A DNA stretch of 64,000 nucleotides from Pseudomonas fluorescens (GTDB lineage Bacteria > Pseudomonadota > Gammaproteobacteria > Pseudomonadales > Pseudomonadaceae): positions 212,332-276,331 of the forward strand of contig NZ_CABVGX010000001.1 in assembly GCF_902497625.1 (NCBI RefSeq), in the 5' to 3' direction. The notes beneath the pieces were generated by a model. That model made no database searches. It had not been told where the DNA came from and saw nothing but the letters and a program-made list of their open reading frames with translations. Both the position numbers and the translations under genes were made by a program. The stretch's first letter is position 1; each line of letters opens with the position of its first letter. Positions 54,006 to 62,775 of the stretch are shown in pieces.

Positions 54006-54839
54006 GAGGCGTTGTGTCAGGAGGGGCAACAATTGCTCGCACGACGCTTCGATTTTCATATCCAGTAAATCGTCTGCCCGGGTTTTGCCCAGGTTGATCG
54101 CAATCAACGGCTTGCCTTGATCCGCCATCACCCGGCACAAGCGAAACGCCGAGTACGCCATCAGCGAAGAGCCTACCACCAGCAAACCTGCAGCTTTATC
54201 AACCGCCGCCATTGCCTTGGCCGCCGTGGCCTGCGCCACGTTCTCGCCGAAGAAAACCACGTCCGGTTTCATCCGCTCGCCGCTGCAATGCGGACAGTGC
54301 GGCACCTGAAACCGCGCCTCGAACGCTGCATCCAGCAACGTATCGCCATCCGGCGCCTGCACGGCATCGACCCCGGCCAGGTACGGATTTTGCGCCTCCA
54401 TCACGTGTTGAATCGAATCGCGCTCGGTACGCTGACCACAGTCCAGGCACAGCACTCGATGCAGACTGCCATGCAGCTCGATCACGTCGCGGCTGCCGGC
54501 CTGATCGTGCAGGGTGTCGACATTTTGTGTGATCAGGCCGCCGATCAGCTGCGAGCGTTGCAGACTGGCCAGCGATTCATGCGCCACGTTTGGCCGTGCC
54601 TGGCGCACGCGCGGCCATCCGAGCATCGCCCGCGCCCAGTAGCGCCGGCGTGACTCCGGGGCGGCAAGAAATTCCTGATACATCATCGGTTGGCGACCAC
54701 GCCGCACGCCCTGGTTGTCACGGTAATCGGGAATACCCGAAGGGGTGCTGATGCCAGCCCCGGTCAGGACGATAAAGGGCTGATCGGCCATCAGTTGCTG
54801 AAGTTGCTCAAGTTGTTCGCGGATGGGGCTGTCGAGCAT
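53997..54839 (-). CDS. SIR2 family NAD-dependent deacetylase
   Basis: A 280-residue sirtuin, started at ATG 54839 with GGAG upstream. Motifs are IVLTGAGISTPSGIPDYRD (NAD site), GLITQNVDTLHDQAG, the catalytic His in ELHGSLHRVLCLDCG, and two zinc CxxC pairs (CLDC near 131 and CPHC near 190). It removes acyl groups from lysines using NAD. It is longer than CobB-type enzymes and has an insertion (RRRYWARAMLGWPRVRQARP). Class II-type (SIRT4-like) sirtuins in Pseudomonas share this. Its upstream region is the tandem repeat array. Confidence 0.9.
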   Translation of the reverse strand: MLDSPIREQLEQLQQLMADQPFIVLTGAGISTPSGIPDYRDNQGVRRGRQPMMYQEFLAAPESRRRYWARAMLGWPRVRQARPNVAHESLASLQRSQLIGGLITQNVDTLHDQAGSRDVIELHGSLHRVLCLDCGQRTERDSIQHVMEAQNPYLAGVDAVQAPDGDTLLDAAFEARFQVPHCPHCSGERMKPDVVFFGENVAQATAAKAMAAVDKAAGLLVVGSSLMAYSAFRLCRVMADQGKPLIAINLGKTRADDLLDMKIEASCEQLLPLLTQRLLR

Positions 54840-55087
54840 GTTCCGCACTCCGGTCGGTTCGAGTGTTGGCAGGGTAACATTTGCCGCGGGGGCGCGAGCC
54901 ATTGCCCTGTAGCAGCTGGCGCAGCCTGCGTTCCGCTGCGAAGCAGTCGTGCATCCAAGTGATGAGCATTTCCAAAAAGACGGCGCGCTCAGATTTTACG
55001 ACCGGTGCCCGGCTCGGTCATTGCAATCGCCGTGTGCCGCCGAACGCAGGCTGCGCCAGCTGCTACAGGCGTCCCGTCATCGGTGAG

Positions 55088-55154
55088 TTACTTGCGCGCC
55101 TCCAGAATCAGATTGAACGGCGTTTCGGTTGCCCGGCAGAATGTCTTGAACCGC
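55088..55154 (-). pseudogene. Repeated 3' fragment of a methyltransferase-like gene (copy 1)
   Basis: On the minus strand the frame reads about 20 residues, FKTFCRATETPFNLILEARK, then TAA. This is the typical end of class I SAM-dependent methyltransferases. No start or body lies nearby, so it is a remnant carried within the repeat unit. Confidence 0.5.
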
Positions 55155-55431
55155 CGCCTCGGTAACATTTGCCGCAGGAGCGCGAGCCATTGCCCTGTAG
55201 CAGCTGGCGCAGCCTGCGTTCCGCTGCGAAGCAGTCATGCATCCAAGTGCCCTGTAGCAGCTGGCGCAGCCTGCGTTCGGCTGCGAAGCAGTCGTGAATC
55301 CAAGTGATGAACATTATCAAAAGGCGGCGCGCTCAGGTTTTACGACGGGCGCCCGGCTCGGTCATTGCAATCGCCGTGTGCCGCCGAACGCAGGCTGCGC
55401 CAGCTGCTACAGGCGTCCCGTCATCGGTGAG

Positions 55432-55498
55432 TTACTTGCGCGCCTCCAGAATCAGATTGAACGGCGTTTCGGTTGCCCGGCAGAATGTCTTGAACCGC
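55432..55498 (-). pseudogene. Repeated 3' fragment (copy 2)
   Basis: Identical in frame and sequence to copy 1 of the methyltransferase-like end, ending at the same TAA position within the second unit. Confidence 0.5.
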
Positions 55499-55718
55499 CG
55501 CCTCGGTAACATTTGCCGCAGGAGCGCGAGCCATTGACCTGTAGCAGCTGGCGCAGCCTGCGTTCCGCTGCGAAGCAGTCGTGAATCCAAGTGATGAACA
55601 TTATCAAAAGGCGGCGCGCTCAGGTTTTACGACGGGCGCCCGGCTCGGTCATTGCAATCGCCGTGTGCCGCCGAACGCAGGCTGCGCCAGCTGCTACAGG
55701 CGTCCCGTCATCGGTGAG

Positions 55719-55785
55719 TTACTTGCGGGCTTCCAGAATCAGATTGAACGGCGTTTAGGTTGCCCGGCGGAATGTCTTGAACCCT
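55719..55785 (-). pseudogene. Repeated 3' fragment (copy 3, with stop)
   Basis: Same frame as the other copies but with a TAA replacing the Glu codon of ATETPF (FKTFRRAT then stop). Upstream of it the frame may extend (VVHAGF) by a few residues. Because it lacks the shared left boundary, this copy may be nearest to the original gene end. Confidence 0.45.
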
Positions 55786-55914
55786 GCGTGTACCACAGCG
55801 TGTACAGGCGCCTCGGCGATACATTTTCAACGTATTTGCGCAGGGTCGAAACACAGCGCCGATACACCGCTTTGCTCAACTGGGCTTCCGTTCAGACAAT
55901 TTGAGATCGACACC
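55784..55914. other. Spacer before the DUF692 gene
   Basis: Holds no ORF that could encode a BufA-type precursor. Two similar short motifs (TGTACCACAGCGTGTACAGG region and CCGATACACC) are visible. The DUF692 promoter should be here. Confidence 0.4.
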
Positions 55915-56754
55915 ATGCGGACCCCCGTCATGCCAACGAAAGCGACCGTCGGGCTCGGCCTGCGGCGTGGTTTGATCAAAGACCTGCAAGCCGCACCGGC
56001 AGGCGATTTCGACTTTCTTGAAGTCGCGCCGGAAAACTGGATCGGTATCGGCGGCGCCCATGGCCACGCCTTGCGAAGCCTGGCCGAGCGCTATCCGTTA
56101 TCCTGCCACGGTTTGTCCCTGTCGCTCGGCGGTCCGGCACCGCTCGACGTTGCTTTCCTGCACGAAGTGCGCAGTTTCCTCGATCATTATCAGGTGCCGT
56201 TGTACAGCGAACATTTGAGTTATTGCAGTGACGACGGTCACCTTTACGACCTGTTGCCATTGCCGTTTACCGAAGAAGCGGTGCATCACGTGGCGGCGCG
56301 GATCCGCCAGTCCCAGGACATTCTCGGGCGGCGCCTGGCGGTGGAAAATGTCTCTTACTACGCCGCGCCGCAGCAAGACATGGACGAACTGACGTTCACT
56401 AACGCAGTGCTGCATGAAGCTGACTGCGACCTGTTGCTGGACGTCAATAACGTGTACGTCAATTCGATCAACCACGGCTTCGATCCACAGACCTTCCTGG
56501 CCGGAATCGATCCGAAGCGGGTGGTGGCGATGCACGTGGCCGGGCATTTTGATGCGTCCGACACGTTGAAGATCGATACCCATGGCGCATCGGTCAAACC
56601 GGTGGTCTGGGCGTTACTGGCCGAGGCATATGGCCGTTTCGGTGCGCAACCGACCCTGCTGGAACGGGATTTCAATTTCCCGGCGTTTTCCAGCCTGGTG
56701 ACTGAGCTGCGCACCCTTCGCCGCTTGCAAGATCAGGAGGTGAACCGTGGCTAA
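55915..56754 (+). CDS. DUF692 (MNIO, BufB-like) iron-dependent peptide-modifying enzyme
   Basis: A 279-residue TIM-barrel protein of the DUF692/MNIO family. ATG 55915 is taken; 55930 is the alternative. Metal-binding positions are present: [11 protein letters not shown] (His 65), YSEHLSY (Glu 99, His 100), [16 protein letters not shown] (Asp/Asn), [12 protein letters not shown] (His) and DTHGASV (Asp, His), then [13 protein letters not shown] enzymes modify cysteines in small precursor peptides; BufB acts on bufferins. It overlaps the following DUF2063 gene by 8 nt. Its usual partner gene, the precursor, is not upstream. Confidence 0.88.
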   Translation: MRTPVMPTKATVGLGLRRGLIKDLQAAPAGDFDFLEVAPENWIGIGGAHGHALRSLAERYPLSCHGLSLSLGGPAPLDVAFLHEVRSFLDHYQVPLYSEHLSYCSDDGHLYDLLPLPFTEEAVHHVAARIRQSQDILGRRLAVENVSYYAAPQQDMDELTFTNAVLHEADCDLLLDVNNVYVNSINHGFDPQTFLAGIDPKRVVAMHVAGHFDASDTLKIDTHGASVKPVVWALLAEAYGRFGAQPTLLERDFNFPAFSSLVTELRTLRRLQDQEVNRG

Positions 56755-57511
56755 GCGCACGCTGCAGGAACAACAGACCACGCTAGGTCTTTATCTGCGC
56801 GATCCCGAGCACAACCCGCCACCGGCCGAAATGCCCTTGGCGCGGGCAGAGGTCTATCGCGACCTGATTTTTCAAAACCTGTCGACCCTGCTCAGCGGCA
56901 CCTTTCCGGTGTTGATCAAAATCCTTGGCGATGAGCATTGGCGTTTGCTGGTGAGAAGCTTCCTGCGCGATCATCGCGCGAGAACGGCTAAATTTGGGGA
57001 GATTGCGCAGGAGTTTGTCGAGTTCCTCGGCACTGAGCCGGATGAGTTCAAGCCAGTCGCCTGGCCGCCGTTCATGCTCGAACTGGCGCATTACGAATGG
57101 GTCGAGATGGTCCTGCAACAGTCCGACGCCGAGCCTCTGCCGTCTGGTTCTGCCAACAGTTTGCTGCAACAACCCTTGATGATTTCACCGCTGGCATGGC
57201 CGTTGGCTTACACCTGGCCGGTGCACTTGGTTGGACCGGACTTCCAGCCGCAAACGGCCCCTGCTCAGCCAACATTGTTACTGGTTCGACGAGCGGCGGA
57301 CTGGACGGTGAAATTTTCCGAATTGAGCCCTTTGGCGTGGCGGCTGCTGCAACGCATCGCGGAGTTTCCGCTACTCAATGGTCAGGCGCAGCTGCAGGGT
57401 CTGGCGCAGGAGGCAGGCTCTGTCGGTTCGCAAACCTTCATGGACGGCGGACTGGCACTGCTGCGGCAGATGCACGGCGAAGGGGTGGTTGGCGTGACCG
57501 CTCTCTACTGA
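56747..57511 (+). CDS. DUF2063 (BufC-like) partner of the DUF692 enzyme
   Basis: A 254-residue protein. The N-terminal half is the helical DUF2063 domain ([20 protein letters not shown], then [18 protein letters not shown] and [15 protein letters not shown]); the C-terminal half is a less conserved winged-helix-like domain. In bufferin loci this protein binds the precursor peptide and presents it to the MNIO enzyme. It overlaps the upstream gene by 8 nt. Its last 7 nt overlap the convergent histidine kinase gene. Confidence 0.88.
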   Translation: MAKRTLQEQQTTLGLYLRDPEHNPPPAEMPLARAEVYRDLIFQNLSTLLSGTFPVLIKILGDEHWRLLVRSFLRDHRARTAKFGEIAQEFVEFLGTEPDEFKPVAWPPFMLELAHYEWVEMVLQQSDAEPLPSGSANSLLQQPLMISPLAWPLAYTWPVHLVGPDFQPQTAPAQPTLLLVRRAADWTVKFSELSPLAWRLLQRIAEFPLLNGQAQLQGLAQEAGSVGSQTFMDGGLALLRQMHGEGVVGVTALY

Positions 57512-58818
57512 CCTGACGCTTGCTCAGGCAATGTCAGTTCGGCGCACAATCCCCCGCCTTCGCGGTTGCTCAATGTCAGCGTCCCGCCGATTGCCAGTGC
57601 CAGTTGCTGGGCGATTGCCAAACCGAGACCGGTGCCACCGGTGCTGCGATTGCGCGAGTTTTCTACGCGGTAAAACGGCTCCATGACGTGCGCCAGTTGC
57701 GCTTCGGCAATCCCGGGGCCACGGTCCAGGACTCTCACCGACAGACGGCCATCGGCTTTCGATGCCACCTGCAACTCGGCTGCCCCGGCGAATTTCAGCG
57801 CGTTGTCGGTCAGGTTCACCAGTACCCGACGCAGGGCATGCGGACGGGTGTCAATCACCGTGCCGCTTTTGCCATCGAGCTGCACATCTTTGCCCACGTC
57901 CTGATAGTCGAACACCAGGCTGTCGAGAAACGAATCCAGATCGGTGCGCCGGCTTTCCTCGGTCGAGCCATGGATGCTGCGGGCATACGCCACGCCTTCG
58001 CGCACCAGGTGTTCCATTTCGCCGAGGTCGTTGCACAGTTTGTCTTTTTCGCTGGACTCATCCATGAATTCGGCACGCAGTTTCATCCTCGTGATTGGCG
58101 TTTGCAGATCATGGGAAATCGCTGCCAGCAGCTGCATTCGCTCCTTCAAATAAGCCGCGATGCGCGCCTGCATGGCATTGAACGCCCTGGCGGCGTGCGC
58201 GACTTCGGTCGGACCTTTCTCGTCCAGCAGTACTGCATGGGCGTTTGGGTCCAGACTTTCAACCGCTTCGGACAGGCGGGTGAGCGGGCGAATGGCGATC
58301 CGCACGGCGAGCCAGGTGCAGAGAATCATCAGGGCCAACTGTCCCAGCAACACCATTGGCAGCCACGGTGATAACGGCACCATTGCCGGCCGAACATCGA
58401 TCGTCAGCGGGCTGCCGTCCGACAGCTTGAGGTGCACCTGGAAGTGTTTCTGCGCGCCGGGTATGTCGGTGACGGTCATCGGATAATCCATGCCGATGGC
58501 GTCCTTGATCGAGGTCATCGCGATGGGCGTATCGCTCATGTGTGTGCCGGGTGATCCTTCATTGAGCAAGTAGCGGTAGTTGCGCCGATCCAACTGCTGC
58601 AGCCAGCCTGCACGTTCTGCGGCGGGCAAGCGGTCGAGGATGGCAACCGAGGTCGACACGTCGGTTTCCAGGTTGCCCAGCATGGTGGTCTTCGCGCTCT
58701 CGTAACGTTCGTAGTATTGCGCGCCGAAAGACAACGCCTGAGCCAGAATCAGGCCGATCAGGAAGATCAGCGACAGCCGAGAGGCGAGGGTGCGAGGCCA
58801 GCGCATGGACAGTTTCAT
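57505..58818 (-). CDS. Sensor histidine kinase
   Basis: A 437-residue two-helix sensor kinase. The first helix is near residues 12-32, a periplasmic loop of about 120 residues follows, and the second helix is near 153-175 (MVLLGQLALMILCTWLAV). A HAMP domain (IRPLTRLSEAVESLDPNAHA) and an H-box AAISHDLQTPITRMKLRAEF (His 236) follow, with the ATP-binding GPGIAEAQLAHVMEPFYRVE and GGTGLGLAIAQQLA. It phosphorylates the adjacent regulator, whose gene overlaps it by 4 nt. The signal is unknown. Confidence 0.92.
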   Translation of the reverse strand: MKLSMRWPRTLASRLSLIFLIGLILAQALSFGAQYYERYESAKTTMLGNLETDVSTSVAILDRLPAAERAGWLQQLDRRNYRYLLNEGSPGTHMSDTPIAMTSIKDAIGMDYPMTVTDIPGAQKHFQVHLKLSDGSPLTIDVRPAMVPLSPWLPMVLLGQLALMILCTWLAVRIAIRPLTRLSEAVESLDPNAHAVLLDEKGPTEVAHAARAFNAMQARIAAYLKERMQLLAAISHDLQTPITRMKLRAEFMDESSEKDKLCNDLGEMEHLVREGVAYARSIHGSTEESRRTDLDSFLDSLVFDYQDVGKDVQLDGKSGTVIDTRPHALRRVLVNLTDNALKFAGAAELQVASKADGRLSVRVLDRGPGIAEAQLAHVMEPFYRVENSRNRSTGGTGLGLAIAQQLALAIGGTLTLSNREGGGLCAELTLPEQASGQ

Positions 58819-59555
58819 GCTGGCGCTCCAAGGACTTCCACCGGCAACGAGAAAACGTAGCCTTCGCTGCGCACGGTCTTGATGTAGGCCGGTTCGCGGG
58901 CATCGTCCAGCAGGCGTTGACGCAAGCGGCTGACCAGCAAATCGATGGAGCGGTCGAACAGGTCAGCGTCGCGGCCCTGGGTCAGGTTAAGCAACTGGTC
59001 GCGATTGAGCACGCGTTGCGGATGATCGAGAAACACTCGCAGCAGTCGGTATTCCGCACCGCTGAGGGCGACCATGGTGCCATCGTCATCGAGCAGATGG
59101 CGGGCGGAGGTGTCCAGTCGCCAGCGCCCGAATGCCAGCAGGCGGCCGGTTTCGGTCACCACCAGGTTGGGCGGCAGCATGCGCGTGCGGCGCAGCACGG
59201 CGTTGATGCGGGCGAGCAATTCGCGGGCGGCGAACGGCTTGACCAGGTAATCGTCAGCGCCCATTTCCAGGCCGATGATGCGATCGGTTTCATCGTTGCG
59301 GGCGGTCAGCATCAGCACCGGCGTGGCCTTGTGCTTACCCGCGCGGATTTCACGGCAGAGCATCAGGCCATCGTCGCCCGGCATCATGATGTCCAGCACG
59401 ATCAGGTCGACCGGCGTGGATTCCAGGAAAGAGCGCATCTGCCGACCATCGGCGACGACGGTGGTACGTAGGCCGTTCTTCTTCAGATAGTTGCCCACTA
59501 GCTCTCGAATCTCGCGGTCATCGTCGACGATGAGAATGTGATCAACGTGTTCCAT
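58815..59555 (-). CDS. OmpR-family response regulator
   Basis: A 246-residue regulator. The receiver has the acidic pair DDD near residue 11, the phospho-acceptor Asp 55 (VLDIMMPGDDG) and Lys 107 (DDYLVKPF). The C-terminal winged helix contains ALSGAEYRLLRVFLDHPQRV and SIDLLVSRLRQRLLDD, then TVRSEGYVFSLPVE. It is transcribed first, with the kinase after. Its likely targets include the divergent DUF2790 gene across 59556-59852, where repeated TGTATC half-sites lie. Confidence 0.92.
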   Translation of the reverse strand: MEHVDHILIVDDDREIRELVGNYLKKNGLRTTVVADGRQMRSFLESTPVDLIVLDIMMPGDDGLMLCREIRAGKHKATPVLMLTARNDETDRIIGLEMGADDYLVKPFAARELLARINAVLRRTRMLPPNLVVTETGRLLAFGRWRLDTSARHLLDDDGTMVALSGAEYRLLRVFLDHPQRVLNRDQLLNLTQGRDADLFDRSIDLLVSRLRQRLLDDAREPAYIKTVRSEGYVFSLPVEVLGAPA

Positions 59556-59852
59556 GGACCAAGCCTCTGTAAATGGGGGATTGCTGCTCAGTCTATAGAG
59601 CCTTCACCCGTTCGCCCGCTGCGGTTTGTATTGCAGTGTATCTGCTCCGTCGAGGGATACATGTGGAGGCAAAAACGACGAACTTCAGGGGTTTTGTATG
59701 ACTGTGTATCAGGACGGGGTTCTGATACGAACCGATTTATCCGCGCCTGTTTCTGACACAGACGAGATACCTCGGGGGCTTCTAATGAGCTCCATCGAGG
59801 CAAACCCAAACCGCCTCGGCTCACTACCCATTGAAGCCTTGAGGACACCACC
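59556..59852. promoter_or_regulatory. Divergent promoter region with repeated TGTATC half-sites
   Basis: Between the response regulator and the DUF2790 gene. Inverted pairs are TGTATC-(13)-GATACA (59637-59661) and GTATCAG-(9)-CTGATAC (59706-59728); additional TGTAT half-sites occur at 59627 and around 59695. Such spacing of direct and inverted half-sites is typical for OmpR-type regulators, so it may be the operator of both genes. No core promoter could be named. Confidence 0.5.
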
Positions 59853-60116
59853 ATGAACACTAAAGCCATCTACGCCACTTGCCTGTTTGCAGCACTGAAT
59901 ATCTGCACCTTCTCGGCACGTGCCGAAGCCGACGTCACGCCCAAAACCTACACCTACGGTACGCATCTGGACATCAGGAAAGTGGTGTCGCTGAAGCAGG
60001 ATGCCGAGCCTGCCTGCGGGGTGGTGAATGCGCAGATGACCTACCTGGATTCCAGCGGCAAAACCCAGGTGCTCGACTATCGCAAATTCTCCGACAGCTG
60101 CAACGAAGACAACTGA
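59853..60116 (+). CDS. DUF2790 exported small protein
   Basis: An 87-residue protein with a signal peptide (cleavage after SARA near residue 24). The mature part, TYTYGTHLDIRKVVSLKQD, AEPACGVVNAQMTYLDSSG and VLDYRKFSDSC, matches the DUF2790 family of Pseudomonas periplasmic proteins, which have a conserved cysteine pair (here C in PACGVV and C in SDSC). Family members are often induced through two-component systems; the regulator gene is divergent next to it. Confidence 0.85.
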   Translation: MNTKAIYATCLFAALNICTFSARAEADVTPKTYTYGTHLDIRKVVSLKQDAEPACGVVNAQMTYLDSSGKTQVLDYRKFSDSCNEDN

Positions 60117-60164
60117 GTCGCTGATTGAGCCCTCGTCAATCCTTTTCTAGGCAGGAAGATCATC

Positions 60165-60416
60165 ATGAAAAACCTCACACGCTTTTTGACCGCCAGTGCT
60201 TTCGCTTTGGCCGGCGCGGCCGCCCATGCCAACGCGGCTGTTGGGCAAAGTCACTGTGGCAGCGACACGTGCTTTCAATTGGCGCCAGTGGTGAAGGGCG
60301 GCAACGGGCTCCTCGCCGAGGACGGTTCAAGCCGAACCACCCAGGGCCAACGAGTGGCGGAGAACGGCGCCCGCCATACGCCTCAGGGGCAGTGGCTGGA
60401 GCGCCAGACGGCTTGA
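60165..60416 (+). CDS. Small exported protein of unknown function
   Basis: An 83-residue protein with a signal peptide (cleavage after AHANA near residue 25). The mature part is hydrophilic, with two cysteines (SHCGSDTCFQL) and a Gly/Ser/Arg-rich body (RTTQGQRVAENGARHTPQGQ). It lies 48 nt after the DUF2790 gene and before the CcdA-type gene, probably in the same transcript. Two Cys spaced by four residues could form a disulfide or bind metal. I do not recognise a family. Confidence 0.6.
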   Translation: MKNLTRFLTASAFALAGAAAHANAAVGQSHCGSDTCFQLAPVVKGGNGLLAEDGSSRTTQGQRVAENGARHTPQGQWLERQTA

Positions 60417-60504
60417 TGGCCGGGCTTGACTGTGGGAGCGAGCAAGTCGCACTGCCGCTCCCATCGGTTCACATAAACCACTCTTCTCGCATCCGGTGAA
60501 TCCC

Positions 60505-61716
60505 ATGTTACTGATCGCATTCCTGGGCGGCCTGTTGACCGTCCTCAGCCCGTGCATCTTGCCGGTCGTGCCGTTCCTGTTCGCCGGGGTCGACCGCACG
60601 CGCTCATCCATCCTGCTGACATTGGCAGGCATGGTCCTGACCTTCGCGTTGATCTCCAGTCTGGCGGTGGTTAGCAGTGAATGGGTCGTACAGGCCAACA
60701 ATACCGGTCGTCACGTGGCGCTGATCGTGATGGTGTTATTCGCTCTGTCGCTGATCTCCGCGCGGGTTGGCGACTGGCTGGCGCGTCCCTTTGTACTGCT
60801 GGGTAATCGCATCGACCCTGATCGCCGCAAAATGTCCGGTCCGCTCAGCTCGATCCTCATAGGCGTCGCCACCGGTTTGCTGTGGGCACCGTGCGCCGGG
60901 CCGATCCTCGGTGTGATCCTCACCAGCGCCATGCTGCAAGGTGCCAACCCGCAGACCAGCCTCCTGCTGGTGGCATACGGGCTCGGCAGCGCATTAGCCC
61001 TCGGCACGCTGATATTCGCCGGTCGCGGCCTGGTCAATCGCCTGAAGGCTTCGATTCCTGTAACGGGCTGGTTGCGCCGCGGCACCGGTGTCGCTGTGTT
61101 GGCCGCTGCCGCTGTAATCTCCACCGGTGCGGACAAAACCTTGCTGGCGGGCACTTCATCCGAGGGCATCAGCCACGTCGAAACGCAGGTGCTGGAAACT
61201 GTGCCGAAAGTGGTCGATTACCTGGTCAGCAAGGTCAAGGCTGATACGTCGATGGATAACGCCCAAGGCGCGATGCCGTCGCTGGACGGCGCCGTGCAAT
61301 GGCTCAACTCGCCGGCACTCACCCCTGAGTCGCTCAAGGGCAAAGTAGTGCTGGTGGATTTCTGGACTTACGACTGCATCAACTGCCAGCGCGCCTTGCC
61401 CTACGTGAAAGACTGGGCGAAAAAATACCAGAAGGACGGCCTGGTGGTCATCGGTGTTCACACCCCTGAATACGGTTATGAACGCATCATCGACAACGTC
61501 AGGGATCAGGTGAAAAAACTCGGCATCACCTACCCGGTGGCCATCGACAACAATTACGCAATCTGGCGCAATTTCGACAATCAGTATTGGCCGGCGCACT
61601 ACTTGATCGACGCGAAGGGTCAGGTTCGTTTTACTCACTTCGGCGAAGGGCGCTATGAGACGCAGGAAAAGATGATTCAGCAGTTGCTGGAAGAGGCTAA
61701 AGCACCTGCGGCCTAG
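60505..61716 (+). CDS. CcdA-thioredoxin fusion (DipZ-like) disulfide protein
   Basis: A 403-residue membrane protein. ATG 60505 is preferred over the GTG at 60496 because the first helix begins there (MLLIAFLGGLLTVLSPCILP). The CcdA/DsbD core has two conserved Cys motifs, LSPCILPVVPF and LWAPCAGPILGV, in about six helices (residues 1-210). A periplasmic domain follows, with a thioredoxin/TlpA-like motif WTYDCINCQRALPYV. The fusion passes reducing power across the inner membrane. The neighbours encode small exported proteins with Cys pairs, which may be its substrates (inference). Confidence 0.88.
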   Translation: MLLIAFLGGLLTVLSPCILPVVPFLFAGVDRTRSSILLTLAGMVLTFALISSLAVVSSEWVVQANNTGRHVALIVMVLFALSLISARVGDWLARPFVLLGNRIDPDRRKMSGPLSSILIGVATGLLWAPCAGPILGVILTSAMLQGANPQTSLLLVAYGLGSALALGTLIFAGRGLVNRLKASIPVTGWLRRGTGVAVLAAAAVISTGADKTLLAGTSSEGISHVETQVLETVPKVVDYLVSKVKADTSMDNAQGAMPSLDGAVQWLNSPALTPESLKGKVVLVDFWTYDCINCQRALPYVKDWAKKYQKDGLVVIGVHTPEYGYERIIDNVRDQVKKLGITYPVAIDNNYAIWRNFDNQYWPAHYLIDAKGQVRFTHFGEGRYETQEKMIQQLLEEAKAPAA

Positions 61717-61726
61717 ATGTTCAAGG

Positions 61727-61768
61727 CAATGGCTCAGAGGTTTGCAGCCTGAGCCATTGTGCTTTTTT
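61727..61768 (+). terminator. Rho-independent terminator after the DipZ-like gene
   Basis: Perfect 10-bp stem CAATGGCTCA/TGAGCCATTG with a 13-nt loop, followed by TGC and six T. Confidence 0.9.
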
Positions 61769-61946
61769 CCCATTTGCACAACTTTCCGCGCGCAAGTTGT
61801 TAAGTCGCTGAAACAGATCGACACCGCTTATCGGCGAGTCAGCCAATTCATCCGCCGGCCGGACCATCGGTCGTGCCAAACACGGGCTCCAGAGCGATAG
61901 TCAGCGAGCATGGGTCATGCTGTTTCATTATTGCGGAGCAGAGTTT

Positions 61947-62762
61947 ATGAGCACCCCCATTGATCTCACTGCTTTGAAAAACCGGCAGATGGCCGCTTGG
62001 GCCAGTGGCGACTACCCGGTAATCGGCACCACGCTGCAGATTGTCGGCGAGCAGTTGGCCGAAGCTTGCGATTTGCTCTGCGACGAGGAGGTGCTGGACG
62101 TCGCGGCGGGCAACGGTAACGCGACACTCGCGGCGGCGCGGCGGGGTTGTCTGGTGACTTCTACCGATTATGTCGCCGCATTGCTTGAGCGCGGACAGGA
62201 CCGGACGCGGGCTGAACATCTTGAAGTTACTTTTCAGGTTGCGGACGCCGAGGATTTGCCTTTTGAGGACCGTAGTTTTGATGCCGTACTGTCAACATTC
62301 GGGGTGATGTTTACCCCGGATCAGGAAAAGGCGGCTACAGAATTGGGGCGGGTCTGTCGGCCGGGTGGTCGCATCGGTCTGGCCAACTGGACGCCAGAAG
62401 GTTTCGTCGGCCAGATGTTCAAGACACTGGGCCAGCACATGCCCCCACCGGCCGGTGCGCAACCTCCGTCCAACTGGGGCCGGGAAGAGTGGCTACGTTC
62501 GCAGTTCGACGAAAGCGACTTTCTGATTCAGGTGACACGCCGGCATTTCAACTTCCGTTACCGTTCTGCCGCGCACTTTATCGAGACCTTTCGCAACTGG
62601 TACGGCCCAGTCCACAAGGCATTCGGCGCGCTGCCGCCGGAAGGCGCCACGTTACTGGAAGGTGACTTGACCGAACTGTTGAATAGCCTGAACCGCGCGG
62701 GGGAGAACTCGATGGTGGTACCGAGCGAGTATCTTGAGGTGGTCATCAACCGACGCCTCTGA
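61947..62762 (+). CDS. Class I SAM-dependent methyltransferase
   Basis: A 271-residue methyltransferase, started at ATG 61947 where the protein begins MSTPIDLTALKNRQMAAWAS; the frame to 61917 adds an unlikely segment. Motif I is VLDVAAGNGNATLAAARRG; acidic loop LVTSTDYVAALLERG; motif II/III DRSFDAVLSTFGVMFTPDQE and RPGGRIGLANWTPEGF. It resembles UbiE/COQ5-type enzymes with unknown substrate. Its C-terminus (VVPSEYLEVVINRRL) differs from the methyltransferase-like fragment in the 55-kb repeats, so it is not their source. Confidence 0.85.
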   Translation: MSTPIDLTALKNRQMAAWASGDYPVIGTTLQIVGEQLAEACDLLCDEEVLDVAAGNGNATLAAARRGCLVTSTDYVAALLERGQDRTRAEHLEVTFQVADAEDLPFEDRSFDAVLSTFGVMFTPDQEKAATELGRVCRPGGRIGLANWTPEGFVGQMFKTLGQHMPPPAGAQPPSNWGREEWLRSQFDESDFLIQVTRRHFNFRYRSAAHFIETFRNWYGPVHKAFGALPPEGATLLEGDLTELLNSLNRAGENSMVVPSEYLEVVINRRL

Positions 62763-62775
62763 ATAACCCTTCACT

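Larger units (their letters stand above)
54873..55783. repeat. Array of three direct repeats of about 287 bp, each with a REPIN
   Basis: Units start at 54873, 55161 and 55505 with GGTAACATTTGCCGC or GATTGCC-less near variants. Steps are 288 and 344 bp; the second unit holds an extra 57-bp duplication (CCCTGTAGCAGCTGGCGCAG at 55193 and again at 55250). Each unit contains a REP (54905, 55250, 55537), its inverted partner (55042-55069, 55386-55413, 55673-55700), and a minus-strand gene end. Copies two and three are almost identical; copy one differs more. The array fills most of the 1.07-kb gap between the sirtuin and DUF692 genes. Confidence 0.9.

Noticed and set aside
54873..55783. Possible CRISPR or integron array in the 287-bp repeats
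   Set aside because: Whole units, not short repeats with unique spacers, are copied; the REP pairs and gene end explain the structure, and there are no Cas or integrase genes.
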